64,000 nucleotides of DNA from NCBI RefSeq assembly GCF_041381155.1, contig NC_091141.1:23952828-24016827 (forward strand). The letters run 5' to 3'. Numbering within the stretch: position 1 is the stretch's first letter; the number at the start of each line of letters is the position of its first letter. Below the pieces are notes generated by a model. It worked only from the letters and a program-made list of their open reading frames with translations. It did no database searches and was not told where the DNA came from. Below are positions 1 to 11,844 of this stretch, one piece after another. The DNA comes from Argopecten irradians. Its lineage: Eukaryota; Mollusca; Bivalvia; Pectinida; Pectinidae. The position numbers and the translations under genes were made by a program.

Positions 1-435
1 TCAATAACGACAGGTGGTTGCCTAATGAGGGTTATATATACAGTTTTATTTTCGTTTCGTTATTTGACTGACAGTTGACTTTATATAAGGTGGCTAATTT
101 GACTCCACGGATAACGACTATAGCCTGTCCTTCTATCTCTCTGCCTTCCATTCAATTGTCTCAATACCGTTTCTTTCCACTAAAACTGAGTTTGTCTTTA
201 TTTGTGTATGTTCCAGTCAATACTAGTTTTAATACCGTTTATCTACACTGACATTGGATTATGGTTGTCAGCCTTAATGAGCATTTTATCTAACCGTTCT
301 TATCTGTTTGTCTCAATGGATGATTAATTGATTTAGGTTTCTCTCTGTCTCATCATCAAAATTAGTCTCAAAGTCGTATATCTCTATGATTGATGTGGTT
401 CGTCTATCCCTCTGACTGACCATCAAAGGACCTGT
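1..435. other. AT-rich stretch, no gene seen
   Basis: No exon with believable splice sites, no repeat and no RNA gene was recognised on either strand. It precedes the left arm of the first inverted repeat. Confidence 0.5.
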
Positions 436-895
436 TACACCTACCATTGAATTTTGCCCACGAACCAGTTTAACTAAACCCAGGTACAATTTGTTGTACT
501 ATGACGGAGAACCTGTAAGATACCTTATAAAAAAATCATAAGGCCCCAGGGGCCTGTGCTAGGAGTGATTTAATGTTGCCATCCCTAGGTGTACACCAGG
601 ATTCCCTTATAGGTCCAAAACTATATCAAATTAATGTTCAATTTCGAAAATCATGTAGATCATGATTTCAAAAGTATACATTACCGCAAATTTTTACTAA
701 ACATATGTAACTTAAAAAATTGAAATAATTTTTTACAGGTTCTTGAAACCAAAAAATGGCCAAATTTGGAGATCTGTTTTTGGTAATATCAAATTTTCAC
801 TAATATGGTATATACGGAGCCCGCGAAGGGACATGGAAATATATTTACTAATCCGTGCACATGGTTTGTGAATTCGTGCACACGGTTTACTAATC
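436..895 (-). repeat. Left inverted arm of a minisatellite-bearing repeat
   Basis: Two blocks here are the reverse complement of the segment at 6238-6425. The block at about 438-500 (CCATTGAATTTTGCCCACGA and the following TTTAACTAAACCCAGGTACA) matches about 6365-6421. The block at 815-850 (GAGCCCGCGAAGGGACATGG) matches about 6243-6275. The inner edge at 850-895 carries two to three reversed units of the same 21-bp minisatellite that is expanded at 5588-6237. This arm has roughly 230 extra bases between the two blocks. It is either one arm of a foldback-type element or a separate inverted copy of the same dispersed repeat. Confidence 0.75.
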
Positions 896-2120
896 CGGAG
901 CTAGTATTAAGGATTACACGGTCATAAAAGGTAAGGGCATGCTACTTTCTCTTATCTAACCTTTATGGTCAATTCTTTGCATTATTTTGTTTGGGAGAAT
1001 AGCTGATTTCTACTTCTGACTTCCTGGTGATATAATTAAAATGTTATGAGAAAACATACCAGGTGTACAATTGTCACGTTTTTCTTCGAGTTTTAACAAC
1101 GTTTTTATTCATTAAATCACTGCTTATAAAATGCTGAATATAGACAATATGGTTAGAAGATAATGGCTTATAATCAAATCCAGATTTCGGGATACATAAA
1201 ATGTGGTATTACAGTGTACTGTCTGTAGTTTATGCAAAATTTTGTATTTTTTCTGTTACAGTTATGGATGATGGATGTACATGCATGCCATCGGACAAGC
1301 GATATTTCGTCAAATATATCCATAAAATCGCTTGATTAAAAATCATAACTTCAGTTTTGATGTGGAATAAGCAAATTGAGATAAATACTTTAAATCCTTT
1401 TAGCAACCCACAGTTTCTGCAAGCTTAAAATACCCCTATAGATATTATCCACGGTGATACAACGGGCTTAATAAACTGTTAAGATTAATGATCTTAGTTC
1501 CCGACCAATGAAGGGACTAATTTCACTGATAAACTTAAAATAATTGAAATGCGACGTATTTAAATTTAAAGCAATCCTGAAATTTTGTGTAAATACAAGT
1601 GAATATAAGACATCGTTTTTAATAGATCGAACAACGTCTTAGAATGTGACGTGACAGTCGGGGAAAACTGAGTAAATGTACATGTACCTTCGATATATGA
1701 GTAGTGCCTTATTATGCCATAGCCATCGAAAAGCAAGTTTCGAACTGGCAATTTATATAATTAGGGGCAGCATGCCAGCTGACGCCTGATTCACAGGGAT
1801 ATGAGAATTAGTTACACTTTATATAACCATGGACACACCAGAGTGCCCACAGACCATTTTAGATGTTTTAGTGGCTAGATAAAAAAAATAGGTAAAAATC
1901 ATACTCTATAGTTTGGTATCAGTGTCATAGTAACTCGGGCTACCTTGCTTGTCGGGACATTACTCGGTTGTCTGACCGATTGGGGGCCCTACGCTTTATG
2001 TTGTCATTATTCAAGAATGCTACATATGTAATATCAATACATATATAATCATTCTAAAGTTAGCGTAGCTATCATATTATTTCTAAACGAGTGCACAATA
2101 CAGGAGCCTAAGAATTAGTT
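896..2120. other. Non-coding stretch
   Basis: AT-rich sequence with no supported exon. Around 1918-1990 there is SINE-like sequence too decayed to assign. The stretch at about 1783-1830 is weakly repeated near 3778-3820 (both hold AATTAGTTACA next to TTTATA), suggesting another old dispersed repeat. Confidence 0.4.
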
Positions 2121-2121
2121 A

Positions 2122-2245
2122 AAGGAGAGTGGCCAAGTGGTTCAGATGTCCTGACATATTACCACAAACCCCTGGATCGCGAGTTCAAAACTTTCTTCCC
2201 TATGTATACAACTGTATACAGTACAAAGAGGTATGATTTTTACCG
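2122..2245 (+). mobile_element. 5' part of a tRNA-derived SINE
   Basis: The sequence reads like a tRNA head. An A-box-like GTGGCCAAGTGGTTC is followed after about 45 bases by a B-box-like GCGAGTTCAAAAC. This arrangement is the RNA polymerase III promoter of leucine/serine-tRNA-like mollusc SINEs. The CORE and 3' parts typical of the family are not clear here, so it is a truncated, old copy. It is not a functional tRNA gene because the acceptor stem does not pair well. Confidence 0.6.
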
Positions 2246-2446
2246 ATTTCAATCTAGACCCTTAAAACATATAATATACATTGCCATCCAAAAAGTCTGT
2301 TACAAGTGTCTAAATTCTGTATAAAATAGTTTTGACAAAAATCCATGTGTAACAAAACTTTTGGAGGGCAGTGTATGTCCAATATTACGAGTTTAAGTAC
2401 ATATGGACCATCAAGTCTCTGTGGTCAAGGATTACGTACTTATAGA

Positions 2447-2915
2447 GAACAACCAACTAAATAATTTTACATAGACCACAGTGTAAAACAGTGTAAAACT
2501 TTGATAACGTTTTGTACTGTATTATTAAAACAAAGGAATATTAGTTACTATTGAGTTCTATAATTAAAGTCTAGGTTCTCATATAACACTAGATAGAACA
2601 GAAATGGGTCCTTCTGCTCAAACTCCAACCAGGGTAGCTATATTGAAATCAGGCGCATTTTGGGTAAAAATAAAAAAAATCCGGAAATTCTAATATTTTA
2701 CCTATTCATTATCAAAATTGATATTTTGAATTTAAATCTCAATATGAATTTCCAAATTAATATCATAGTTATCTAGGAATAATTGCCTGTCAGAAAACAT
2801 TTTTACTTTTGAAATTCATAATTAGCCAGCCAATCAGCGGCCGGGTTAAATTCTATCCTGGGTTCCTATACACAGGGGCCATTTCGAAGGTCTTTTTTCA
2901 TTTAGTTGGTTGTTC
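2447..2915. mobile_element. Candidate MITE with 16-bp inverted ends
   Basis: The left end GAACAACCAACTAAAT is the exact inverse of ATTTAGTTGGTTGTTC at the right end, enclosing about 470 AT-rich bases with no coding capacity. The same end sequence occurs alone at 59068-59086, which supports a dispersed family. No clear target-site duplication was seen, so family is unknown. Confidence 0.5.
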
Positions 2916-3080
2916 CCTACTGTCGTTCACAACGTGTACAAGGGAAATCGCTGTAGTGTGTGGTGTATAGATAGGAGGCTGCGAAGAATCACTTGACGAA
3001 ATACAAGCACGAGTCATGTTTTCCCATTATTCAGTCAATATCCTATCCTTTAAAAAACACAATAACTTATCAATCTTTAC

Positions 3081-3173
3081 TCATCCTCGATAACCCAGGG
3101 GTAAATATGACTGTTTTTATATCGACCGTGGGTATATAGTCAGCGAAAGCAACCCATGGAGTATCGAGGATGA
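3081..3173. mobile_element. Small foldback element
   Basis: CATCCTCGATAACCCAGGGG at the left is mirrored, with mismatches, by ACCCATGGAGTATCGAGGATG at the right, giving an imperfect hairpin of about 90 bases. It has the look of a short non-autonomous DNA element. A weaker relative may lie at 10917-10978. Confidence 0.5.
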
Positions 3174-4779
3174 TCGCCCCTCACTGAGCATCCTTTTCTT
3201 GCGCTGAACCATGCAAGTAAATTGAGGTTCTTGGAATTCTCAAAATCTTATATTTTCTCCCTTTAAATGTTTTTGCATATACAGCAATAATGACCATATA
3301 ATAATGTAGAAAATGTCATTTACTACCGCTAACAAACCAAAACCAAAGCTGACGCCGACGCCAATGTGATTCCACAAAACAAGGAATGTGTACCTAAATA
3401 CTCTATGGTGTTTTACCAAATTCTGTAAAACATTGCTGCACACAACGATGTGTATGGTACATGTATATATTAAAAAAAAACCATATATCTGTGCCTTTCT
3501 GTGCTAAGTCATATGTACCTGTATATAAAGAATAACACAGTGCTTGGGATTTTGAGCACAGGTATTCGTCACATCTCCTCTGTATTCGCCAATGTTATCC
3601 ACTCCTACTTGAAAGAACTCGCACCTCATGTTTCGAAATTTGTTACAACGCTCAGCCGAATAAGTTCAAAGAATACAAAAATAACCTTGAAGCTAGTCCG
3701 AACTGTCTTTATACCAAACTTAATATCGTCTTTAGACGTCACAGTGTCAGATTGGTTCCCAGTCGTCAGTAAGCTCAACACAGGGATCTGATAATTAGTT
3801 ACAGTTTATAGAAATACAGGTTGCATGAGTCGTTGTTGTTGAATACAGAATATATATCCCACAGGGTGAGTTACTTGTTGAAAGTTACGAGCTTGAACTC
3901 GTGTATGGAAAACATTGTATGACCTGTGTCTACCACAATACGTTTTAAAGGTCTAAATCTTACATTTGTATTATATATGTATACCATGTTGAGTATGATT
4001 CCAGCCGATTTATTATATAAATCAATACAACGTCTGAAAATGGTTATACATGTATATAAACTAATTAATTGCAGATGCCTTTGAGCTCCAACGTTCGGAC
4101 AAGGACAACTGTACAATTTTAAAAGTGAACGAATCCATGTACAGGTTGATGTTAAGAAAAAACAATATATTGTGTCCATTTAATACTAGATTATTATACA
4201 TGTATTTCACCACTATATGAAGACGGACCATGTTACAACTCATTTAAATATTACTAATGTAAGTATTTTCATGTGTACAGATCAGCATACATACACTGAT
4301 TATAACAAAAATGTGAAAAAATAGCTAAAACAAATCGATTTACTGTGATAATCAATCAACTATCATTTGTAAAATAATGAGATACATTTGTGTATCATTA
4401 GTCAGCGTATATACATGTTTTTTTCGTTTTTTTTTTATTAAAGTCAACAATAAATCCTTGGAAAATATCCCGTTTGACATAAAACCCCACAACATGTACC
4501 TTTTCTAAACACCTTTTAATTAAAAAAAATAGGAATATAAAACGAGACTGATAATTTTGTAGAGTTGCAAAAGTTATCAACACTACACTTACCATCTATA
4601 AAATTTTCACCTTCTTAACACTGGTCGTGTTATGCTTTCCGCCTCGTCCTAATCATCGTGGGTTAGTTGACTATCACTGCGTCAGACGACAAAACAGCTC
4701 TATGAATCTTTTCTTCACATTTAGTTTTAAAGAAACTTTTTTTTGGGGGGGGATGGCAGTGTTTATTGGTCTTTGGTCC
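3174..4779. other. Non-coding stretch, one weak dispersed repeat
   Basis: No exon is supported; the open frames here are short, AT-driven and lack splice context. The segment at about 4530-4625 (GATAATTTT.TAGAGT, then ACTACRCTTA and CACCTTCTTAA) recurs in diverged form at about 60635-60725. Confidence 0.4.
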
Positions 4780-4965
4780 GATTAGTGACAGTCGCGCGAT
4801 GTCTTTCACTTTTGAGTTCGAAACCTATGTGGAGTGGGGCAGTTGTCAGCATTTTGAAACATATCGATGGTTTTCTCCCAATACTCTGGCTTTATTTTAT
4901 CTCTCGATAAGACTCGTCCTTACATAGCCCTGACTGATCTTATCCTTGATCACCAGACGAGCGTG
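4780..4965 (+). mobile_element. Decayed SINE body with B box and CORE-like region
   Basis: A B-box-like TTGAGTTCGAAACC is followed by GTGGGGCAGTTG-like sequence, then a CORE-like stretch (TTTTCTCCCAATACTCTGGC) and CGTCCTTACATAGCCCTGAC. The same order is found in mollusc tRNA-derived SINEs, and the last block matches the 3' fragment at 29845-29940. The copy is old and incomplete. Confidence 0.6.
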
Positions 4966-5587
4966 ACATTATTTTAAGGACTATTAATAATATGGTTAAC
5001 TAATCAATGTCAGATTTTAGATAGAGCCATTTTAGCATCACATTGAAACACAGTCAACATGTATTTTTCTTAAAAATTTGGTATCGTTTTACCACCAGTA
5101 TGTCGTCTCTCCGTTGAGTTACACAATAATATTTGACTACTTTTTCGCGTAATGGAAGCACGTGTCTTTGTTTTTGAATTGCCGTCAACTGGAATATAAA
5201 GTAGAAATTGTCTATTAGATGAAGTATATACACACATGCATTGCGTATATTCTTTTTAATATTACTCTTTACTCTGTGATCTAATTATTTAAAAAGTTAA
5301 CATCAACTTCTAAGCATTGGAAATTCGATTAACATGTACTTATAACAGGTCGTTTACTTCATACTTATAAATTGAAAATAATCAATCATCTGTAGGCATC
5401 AATTAAAAAGCACATTAAACGTCTTGTAAGATACATGTTTATATGTCTCCATTGTATTATCCATTGATTAAAACTATAGATTTCCTTACCTCATGTTGCC
5501 GCCGTGCCCTCTAAAATCAATTGACTCGAAGGTAGTCGATGGTTCAATGTTCAATGTACACGTCACGGTTTGATAATATATCAAATA
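4966..5587. other. Non-coding stretch before the minisatellite
   Basis: AT-rich, no exon recognised. The last 100 bases before the array are not shared with the outer side of the short array at 850-895, so the element edge on this side is unclear. Confidence 0.4.
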
Positions 5588-6237
5588 GACAAACCGTGTG
5601 CACGGATTAGTAAACCGTGCGGACGGATTGACAAACCGTGCGGACAGATTCACAAACCGTGTGCACGGATTGATAAACCGTGCAAACGGATTCACAAACC
5701 GTGCGAACGAATTGACAAACCGTGTGCACGGATTGGTAAACCGTGCAAACGAATTCACAAACCGTGCGAAATGATTGACAAACCATGTGCACGGATTAGG
5801 AAACAGTGCGGACGGATTGGCAAACCGTGTGCACGGATTGGTAAACCGTGCGAACGGATTAAAAAACCGTGTGCACGGATTAGTAATCCGTGCGAACGGA
5901 TTGACAAACCGTGCGGACGGATTGACGAACCGTGTGCACGGATTAGCAAACCGTGTGCACGGATTCACAAACCGTGTGCACGGATTAGTAATCCGTGCGA
6001 ACGGATTCACAAACCGTGCGGACGGATCGGCAAACCGTGTGCACGGATTAGTAAACCGTGTGCACGGATTATTAATCCGTGCGAACGGATTGACAAACCG
6101 TACGGACGGATTCACAAACCGTGTGCACGTATTAGTAATCCGTGCGAACGGATTGACAAACGTGTGCACGGATTCACAAACCGTTTTCACGGATTGATAA
6201 ACCGTGCGAACGGATTGACAAACCGTGTGCACCGATT
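5588..6237. repeat. 21-bp minisatellite, about 31 units
   Basis: Tandem units of 21 bp have a near-palindromic core (CCGTGTGCACGG) and a short linker such as ATTAGTAAA, ATTGACAAA or ATTCACAAA. The core occurs as several interspersed variants: GTGTGCAC, GTGCGGAC, GTGCGAAC and GTGCAAAC. Because 21 is a multiple of three and most units lack stops in several frames, long open frames appear on both strands (for example repeats of KPCARI). These are a by-product of the repeat, not evidence of a protein. GC content is much higher than the surroundings. Confidence 0.95.
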
Positions 6238-6425
6238 TATAAATATATTTCCATGTCCCTTCGCGGGCTCCGTACCGTAGAAATGTAATTATTTAGTGAA
6301 TCTCAGTTAAAAATATCTTATTTAAAACCTCAAAAGATAGGGTTGTTTATAGAAGATACCACAAAATGTACCTGGGTTTAGTTAAATTACGTCGTGGGCA
6401 AAATTCAATGGTAGGTGTCACATTA
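6238..6425 (+). repeat. Right inverted arm, unique part
   Basis: This is the reverse complement, with gaps, of 436-850. It starts directly at the end of the minisatellite (ATATATTTCCATGTCCCTTC) and ends near CAATGGTAGGTGT. The order is array, GCGGGCTCCG block, ACCTGGGTTTAGTTAAA block, end. Array plus arm is the unit repeated at both ends of the 0.44-6.42 kb interval. Confidence 0.75.
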
Positions 6426-7431
6426 TCACTGTAACATGTCACTATCATTAAAAACGATTGCGAATGTCATAACATAGGGACAAACTTAAATTATCTTTCT
6501 CAAATGAATTACGTAACAAGTACCCTGAAATGTGTTTTTTCATATCGACGATTATTTCAATATATATTCCTATTGAATATTACCACACCTAAATGAAAAA
6601 GCGATACTTTAACCAAGATAATTTCTACATGCATTTGTGTATGCATATTTTTCTCTTTTCACACGAAGTGCTATATTCGATTTATTAATGTTGCATATGT
6701 CACTAACATAAGGTAATTCATAAACCATGAATAATCATATGAAGACAAATAAAAAACCCAAACAAGCACACAAACAAAAGACAGGCTTATACCGAGTTTA
6801 CACATAAAGTTTTTTTTCCGATTGAGTAAAATAAAAGTTATTAAAAAAACACTTGCTAAAGCTCGTGTCTAATATAACTTAAAAGGACTTACTCGTGTGG
6901 AATAAATTCCATAACCAACGATCGACCACTCTATCTCTCATATAGCCTCTGTTTATATCCCACTTCTGATTAACTCCGCTGTAGCCGTCCCAAGCCCGTG
7001 TTGTGAAAGGGGGAGGGGAGGTCTCGAGTAGGGGTTGTAACCTAAATCTTGACCTAAAACATCCAACCAAACCAAACCAAACCACTTCTGATACATTTGA
7101 AATATTTCTCTTTATCTATTCTCTATTACGGTTCTTTTTTCTTCTCAAATTTCTGACACCATTCGATAATTAAGTTCTTGAATGTAAATAAACAACATAC
7201 ACGGTCAAATAAAGTTCATTCACTTTTAATTAAGTAATCATTATTCATAGTACTTGCCAATAACAAACAGCTGAATCTCCGAAGTAAATAAGTAGTAAAG
7301 GAGTATTAATATCCATGTTGCAAATAATCTAAGGACACTAATTCCTTTTAGGCATAAGAAGTTAATACTGTACCACAAAATGTTGATAATTAATATATAT
7401 ATATAAACTTAAGGTTCTAAATACTCTTTTC
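6426..7431. other. Non-coding stretch
   Basis: AT-rich, no exon or repeat recognised apart from short AT runs and a purine-rich patch near 7010. Confidence 0.4.
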
Positions 7432-7822
7432 TTTCAAATTGGTATATTTATGTATTAAATCATTCTGACAATACGTATCATCTAAATGGTTGTTATAACT
7501 TACACAATGCATCTATTTAGCTTATTCAGAAATACATTTTGCTATTTGTGAAAATAAGACTTAAATATGTTAAGTCAAGTGTAAAAATTAAATGTTTACT
7601 TCACAAAATAACACATCTGCATGATCATTTTTTGAAATAAACAATTCAGTATTACACTTGACTCTTTTTAAGATTTCAAGGTATTAAAGTCTTCTTTTCA
7701 AGAATGTCACGATGTATTTCTAAACAAGCAGTACAAATGCATTGTGTATATTATAACAAACATTTTAATAAATGATTCCTATTGTCAGAATGGTTTAATA
7801 CATAGATTTACCAATTTGAAAT
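7432..7822. repeat. 391-bp imperfect palindrome
   Basis: The left arm, starting TTTCAAATTGGTA, is mirrored along its length by the right arm ending TACCAATTTGAAA. Inner blocks also pair: CATTCTGACAATA with TATTGTCAGAATG, ACACAATGCAT with ATGCATTGTGT, and TCAAGTGTAA with TTACACTTGA. Each arm is about 190 bases with modest divergence. A transcript would fold into one long hairpin. It may be a foldback MITE. It ends about 230 bases beyond the 3' end of the integrase gene. Confidence 0.8.
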
Positions 7823-8051
7823 AAAAAGTTATGTAGATTTTTTTCTTGCACATGTACGCTCTTCACGATCAGACGAATAACGTCAAGGTTTGAAGGGTGT
7901 CCCATAATATTCATGATATGAATGTGTCAATGTCGGTTAATCTTATCGCAAGAGTGTACCAGTGCTGTAAACATTTCATCAGCATCTGCCATGCTTTCAA
8001 TAATGGGAATTTGGTCTGGATGCATACCACTTAGATGTTGCAAAACTATTC

Positions 8052-9382
8052 CTAAATCATAAGAACAACCATGTGTGTTGGCAATTCTTCAGTAAATTCG
8101 TCCATTAGTTCATCAACTGTTTCCTCTGAGCAAGGTAACTCACAAGAAGAGTCTGAGGTTCCAAACAATTCAGGCTGATGGTATAAGACATTCGGTATGC
8201 CATGAATGTTTCTTACGTCACGTTGTGATCTTAATCGATGCGAGTTCCAGGTTTGCATAAACACATCCAGCTGGTTCTGAATTGTATTCATGTAGCAGTA
8301 CCTAAGACATTCAATATGAAGTACATTGCCTTCATCAAATATACCCATATCCTTCATGCCCTCAAATTTTGCTTTCCAAAAGTCGGTGAAAGAGAGGCGC
8401 AATGTTCCCCATAACCTTTCGATCCTTTGGTTACCACTGGACCTTCCAAACAGGAAACTGTTCACGCCTCTATAATGATCTCTGTGGTGCATACGGAGAC
8501 ATATTTGCAAGTCGCGAACAAGCACATTTTCAGTTCCTCTATCGCTCCTGATCATTGTCGGTAGTTTCTTTGTACTTTTCAGATATGTAAGATAAAAATA
8601 AGCAATATATTTCGGGTTATTATTCGATAAACCAGATTTTAACCAAAGTATTTTCCGTGAGAATCCGTCAATAGCACCATGTATCGCTACCCCGAACGGT
8701 TTTAACTTGTCATATCCGTCAATGTGCATAAGGAAATTAGGTCCTTCAACACTGTATTGCCTTCGGTGTAAATGCCTTCTTGACCTCCGGTAAACACCCT
8801 GTTCGTCAATTATGGAAAGACAATTACGGACGGTTTGTTGTGTAGCACGTATTCTATGAAATACATTCAGCATACGCCACATGGATCTGTATCCGAGATT
8901 TGAATATCCTTCTTTACGCAACATTAATATTTTTCTACAATCACATCCAAAGGACTTTCATACATATTTGTTTTCAATCCCAGTCGTCTTTTGATGCGTT
9001 TTATGCTTTCAAGACTGACAATAACCCCATGTGTGCATAACAGAAATCCACATATCTCCTTTACCGTGTACATTAATCCGGAATAGTATCTAACTAAATC
9101 GTCTACGTTTGCATCGTTCCCTGGAGGTGGTAAAGCCATACTTTGATGCAGGATGCATGTTACAGCCAGTGACTGAAAGAAGTAATCAACAAATGTATAT
9201 TATTAAACGTGTACATATTTCCAAATTTCTTATTATATTGAGTTCTGAAATCGTCTGTAGTATATACACTACATGCATTTATAAAAAAAATCGTAATACA
9301 ATAGATCAAAACAGATAAGTACACAGAAATGAAAAGTGAATATTCTTACCAATGATATCAGACTCAAGATTGGTGACTGCAT
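8052..9382 (-). CDS. DDE integrase-core protein, invertebrate type
   Basis: The product resembles the rve-like integrase-core proteins found in many marine invertebrates and fish, which would join DNA ends in the nucleus. The main frame (8052-8924, 290 residues) shows the block HIDGYDKLKPFG with catalytic Asp 69, RSDRGTEN with Asp 128 and GNQRIERLWGTLR with Glu 169, a D-58-D-40-E spacing. The N-terminal part (up to 9172) has the helix-turn-helix-like region ending in IKRRLGLKTN. A small upstream exon is likely: MQSPILSLISL at 9350-9382, donor GTAAGA, acceptor CTTTCAG before 9172, both phase 0. The start at 9382 is therefore preferred to the internal Met near 9139. The coding sequence lies in two overlapping frames, so the gene is broken or has an unrecognised intron. 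It could be a transposon gene or a host-captured one; no terminal repeats were found. Confidence 0.75.
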
Positions 9383-10007
9383 AGTGGATGTCCTAATGTC
9401 TACAGCTTCCAACTATAACATGACATGGGAAAAACACGGCGACGGTTTATCTGACATGTTTACTTAACTTAATATAGACATGTTTAATTTCATTGGTTTG
9501 ACATATTCAGGTAAAGTTGACATTTACTTGAACTAATCAATCTCAATAACAGGAAAGTCATCAAGCTCACTTTCTTCGTGACAAACCGTAGATAAATAAC
9601 TGTGTTATGTTTAGAAACAACTCAACAAGTAAATGATTTTCAAGTTGTCTTTTTTATAAACAAGTAAGAAAGACAATATTAAAATAAAACGACTTGTTTT
9701 AAAAACTGTAACGACACATTCTCTTTTGTCGACATGTGAAATTAATTAGGCTGGACGGAACAACGTAAAATCGGTATTTCTAGTTCAACGTCGAAATATG
9801 AGAATGTTGAAGAAGTTGATGTCATTTTGTTCTCAACTTTTGCAAATGTAAAAGTCGGTTTGTTGACAAAAATATCGACAAGTCGTAAAATGTTAATGCG
9901 TCAAGGTCATATCTAATTCGGAAAGTAGACTGGTCTACAATGCTACTTCTAGTTATTAACTTTACAACAGGTGACCAATATACGCTTCCATAACTAAATA
10001 CAAAAGA
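9383..10007. other. Upstream region of the integrase gene
   Basis: AT-rich, with no exon recognised. A promoter for the minus-strand integrase gene would lie near 9383-9500, but no unambiguous core element was identified. Confidence 0.35.
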
Positions 10008-10370
10008 ATTATCTCGTTTTAACGCGTAAGATATCTCGTTCTAACGCGTAAATTATCTCGTTTTAACACATTAGTAGTAATTGCGTTTAAATGATATAAT
10101 TATCTGATTTTAGTTATGTCATTTTAATTAGATAATTATCTCGTTCTAACGCGCTAGTAATCTTGTTTAACGCATAAATTATCTTGTTTTAACGCGTTAG
10201 TTATCTTAAAAAGACTTGCTTTAACGCGTTAGTTATCTTGTTTTAACGTGTTCATTATCTCGTTTCAACGCGTTAGTTTCCAAGTTTTTACGCGTAAATT
10301 ATCTCGTTTTCGCGCGGAAATTATCTCGTTTTCATTCGTTAGTTTCTAGTATCTCCTTTTAATGCACTTT
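10008..10370. repeat. 22-23-bp minisatellite, about 13 diverged units
   Basis: The unit is close to ATTATCTCGTTTTAACGCGTTA, with variants such as ATCTTGTTTTAACGCGTTAG and ATCTCGTTTTCGCGCGGAA. Units are diverged and two inserts of unrelated sequence interrupt the array. A reversed remnant with the same motif lies at 11845-11910. Confidence 0.85.
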
Positions 10371-11844
10371 TAAAGATGTAATATCAACAGGATTTTCCAG
10401 ATGACACGGGATACCATCAAACGTAAGTCTGTAGGATACGAATTACTTCAAATGATAAAAATGAGACAAAGAGGTAATTCCAACCGTGTGGACAAACAAA
10501 TGGTCAAATTTACGAGGCGATTTGCCCCTTTATCAAGACACACAAAACGAACGCGTTTACATAATATGACACGAACAGTATAATATATTTAACGTATTAT
10601 AAACTGCGTGAAATGCAGTCTGATAGCGATCACCTCTGTATTAGACAACTTGTTTAAAAAAGATCTCTTTCACAGGGTCTCAAATGATCGATTTCAACAC
10701 TGTGTATAATATAAAGATCACTTGACTATGAAGTCCGAGTATACTTGATTCCTTGGGAAGTTTGAGATAACTCGGTAGATTGAATCTGTCATAGTTTATC
10801 TCCCAGTTCATTTGTAAGGAGTCTAAATAATAACAATATAAATTCATTTTGGATGCTTGGTTAAGAATATATTTAGACCCCCATATCGACCACATGTGGG
10901 TGCCCTATAGTAACCCAGTCTCGATTATCCCGGGATTATTATTTCTGTCGTTGGCATCCACTGGGATATTGAGGATGTATATTTATATGTCCGCAGATCC
11001 GCCCTTTTTTGTGTAATTACGTTGGATACGTTGGATGGGAGTGAAGCATCGTTCTAACATTTGGTGCGATGCTCCATATATTATGTACGAAATACACTTG
11101 CAAATGTATGTGCAAATAAAACGTTTAAAGAGAAAATATTTGAGTAAGTCAAATCTTAACCTGGTCTGTTATTACTCTTCTACATCCCGAAGAATGTGCA
11201 TTGAATAAAAGATTAGTCAGTCCATTTTGGCATCGTATATAGCTTACTGTTTTGTAATAAGTTTAGTAAACAAAGTTGATAAATGGAATTGACGGAGAGG
11301 GGTCAAGGTCAAAAATGCACAAGAGTAAATATTGCTTTTCTGATTAGCATTATCTTAACACATTCATTATTTAAGTAATTGTGGTTTTAGGCCTAGATAT
11401 GTCAAAGACAGTGGGTGACAGGTCCTCGGATACATCTGTAACCATCTCTGATTTTAGCATGAAAAAGCACGTAGCTTCTTATTGATAACATTTGTGACAT
11501 GATTTTGACACTATTCAGAAGTAATTCTTCAGACTTCATGGAGTGAAGTTATTTGAATTCAGCAAGAATTTCATTTAACTTGTTAACTTAATGTGTAAAA
11601 CAGTTCAATTTCATATTGCATAACAGAGACTTAAATTTGTTTGCGAAAGAGTCTGATTCCATGGTGGATCAGTCATTTTGCGAGGCCTTTTTTCTTTCTT
11701 TTTAGTATTCTTGCTCCTTCTTGCATATATATGTTAACAATAGAGATTCCCGAGAGACACCGTAATCATCAATTCATACGCATAGACTTCTTAGGTATTT
11801 AAAAAATAGCCACAGTTAAAAGTATCGCTTAATACAAATAATAC
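10371..11844. other. Non-coding stretch between inverted minisatellite pieces
   Basis: No supported exon. The stretch 10625-10680 contains GCGATCACCTCTGTAT followed by AGACAA, also found at 33585-33625, so it holds a fragment of another dispersed mollusc repeat. A weak foldback may lie at 10917-10978. Confidence 0.4.

Noticed and set aside
2122-2215. Possible tRNA gene
   Set aside because: A and B boxes are present but the acceptor and anticodon stems do not pair convincingly; it reads as a SINE head. The same applies to 51490-51570.
5486-6280. Long open frames on both strands across the minisatellite, reading as KPCARI or NPCTRF repeat proteins
   Set aside because: A 21-bp unit without stops keeps several frames open on both strands. 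There is no start context, splice site or non-repeat coding sequence, and the array is interspersed in a repeat element.
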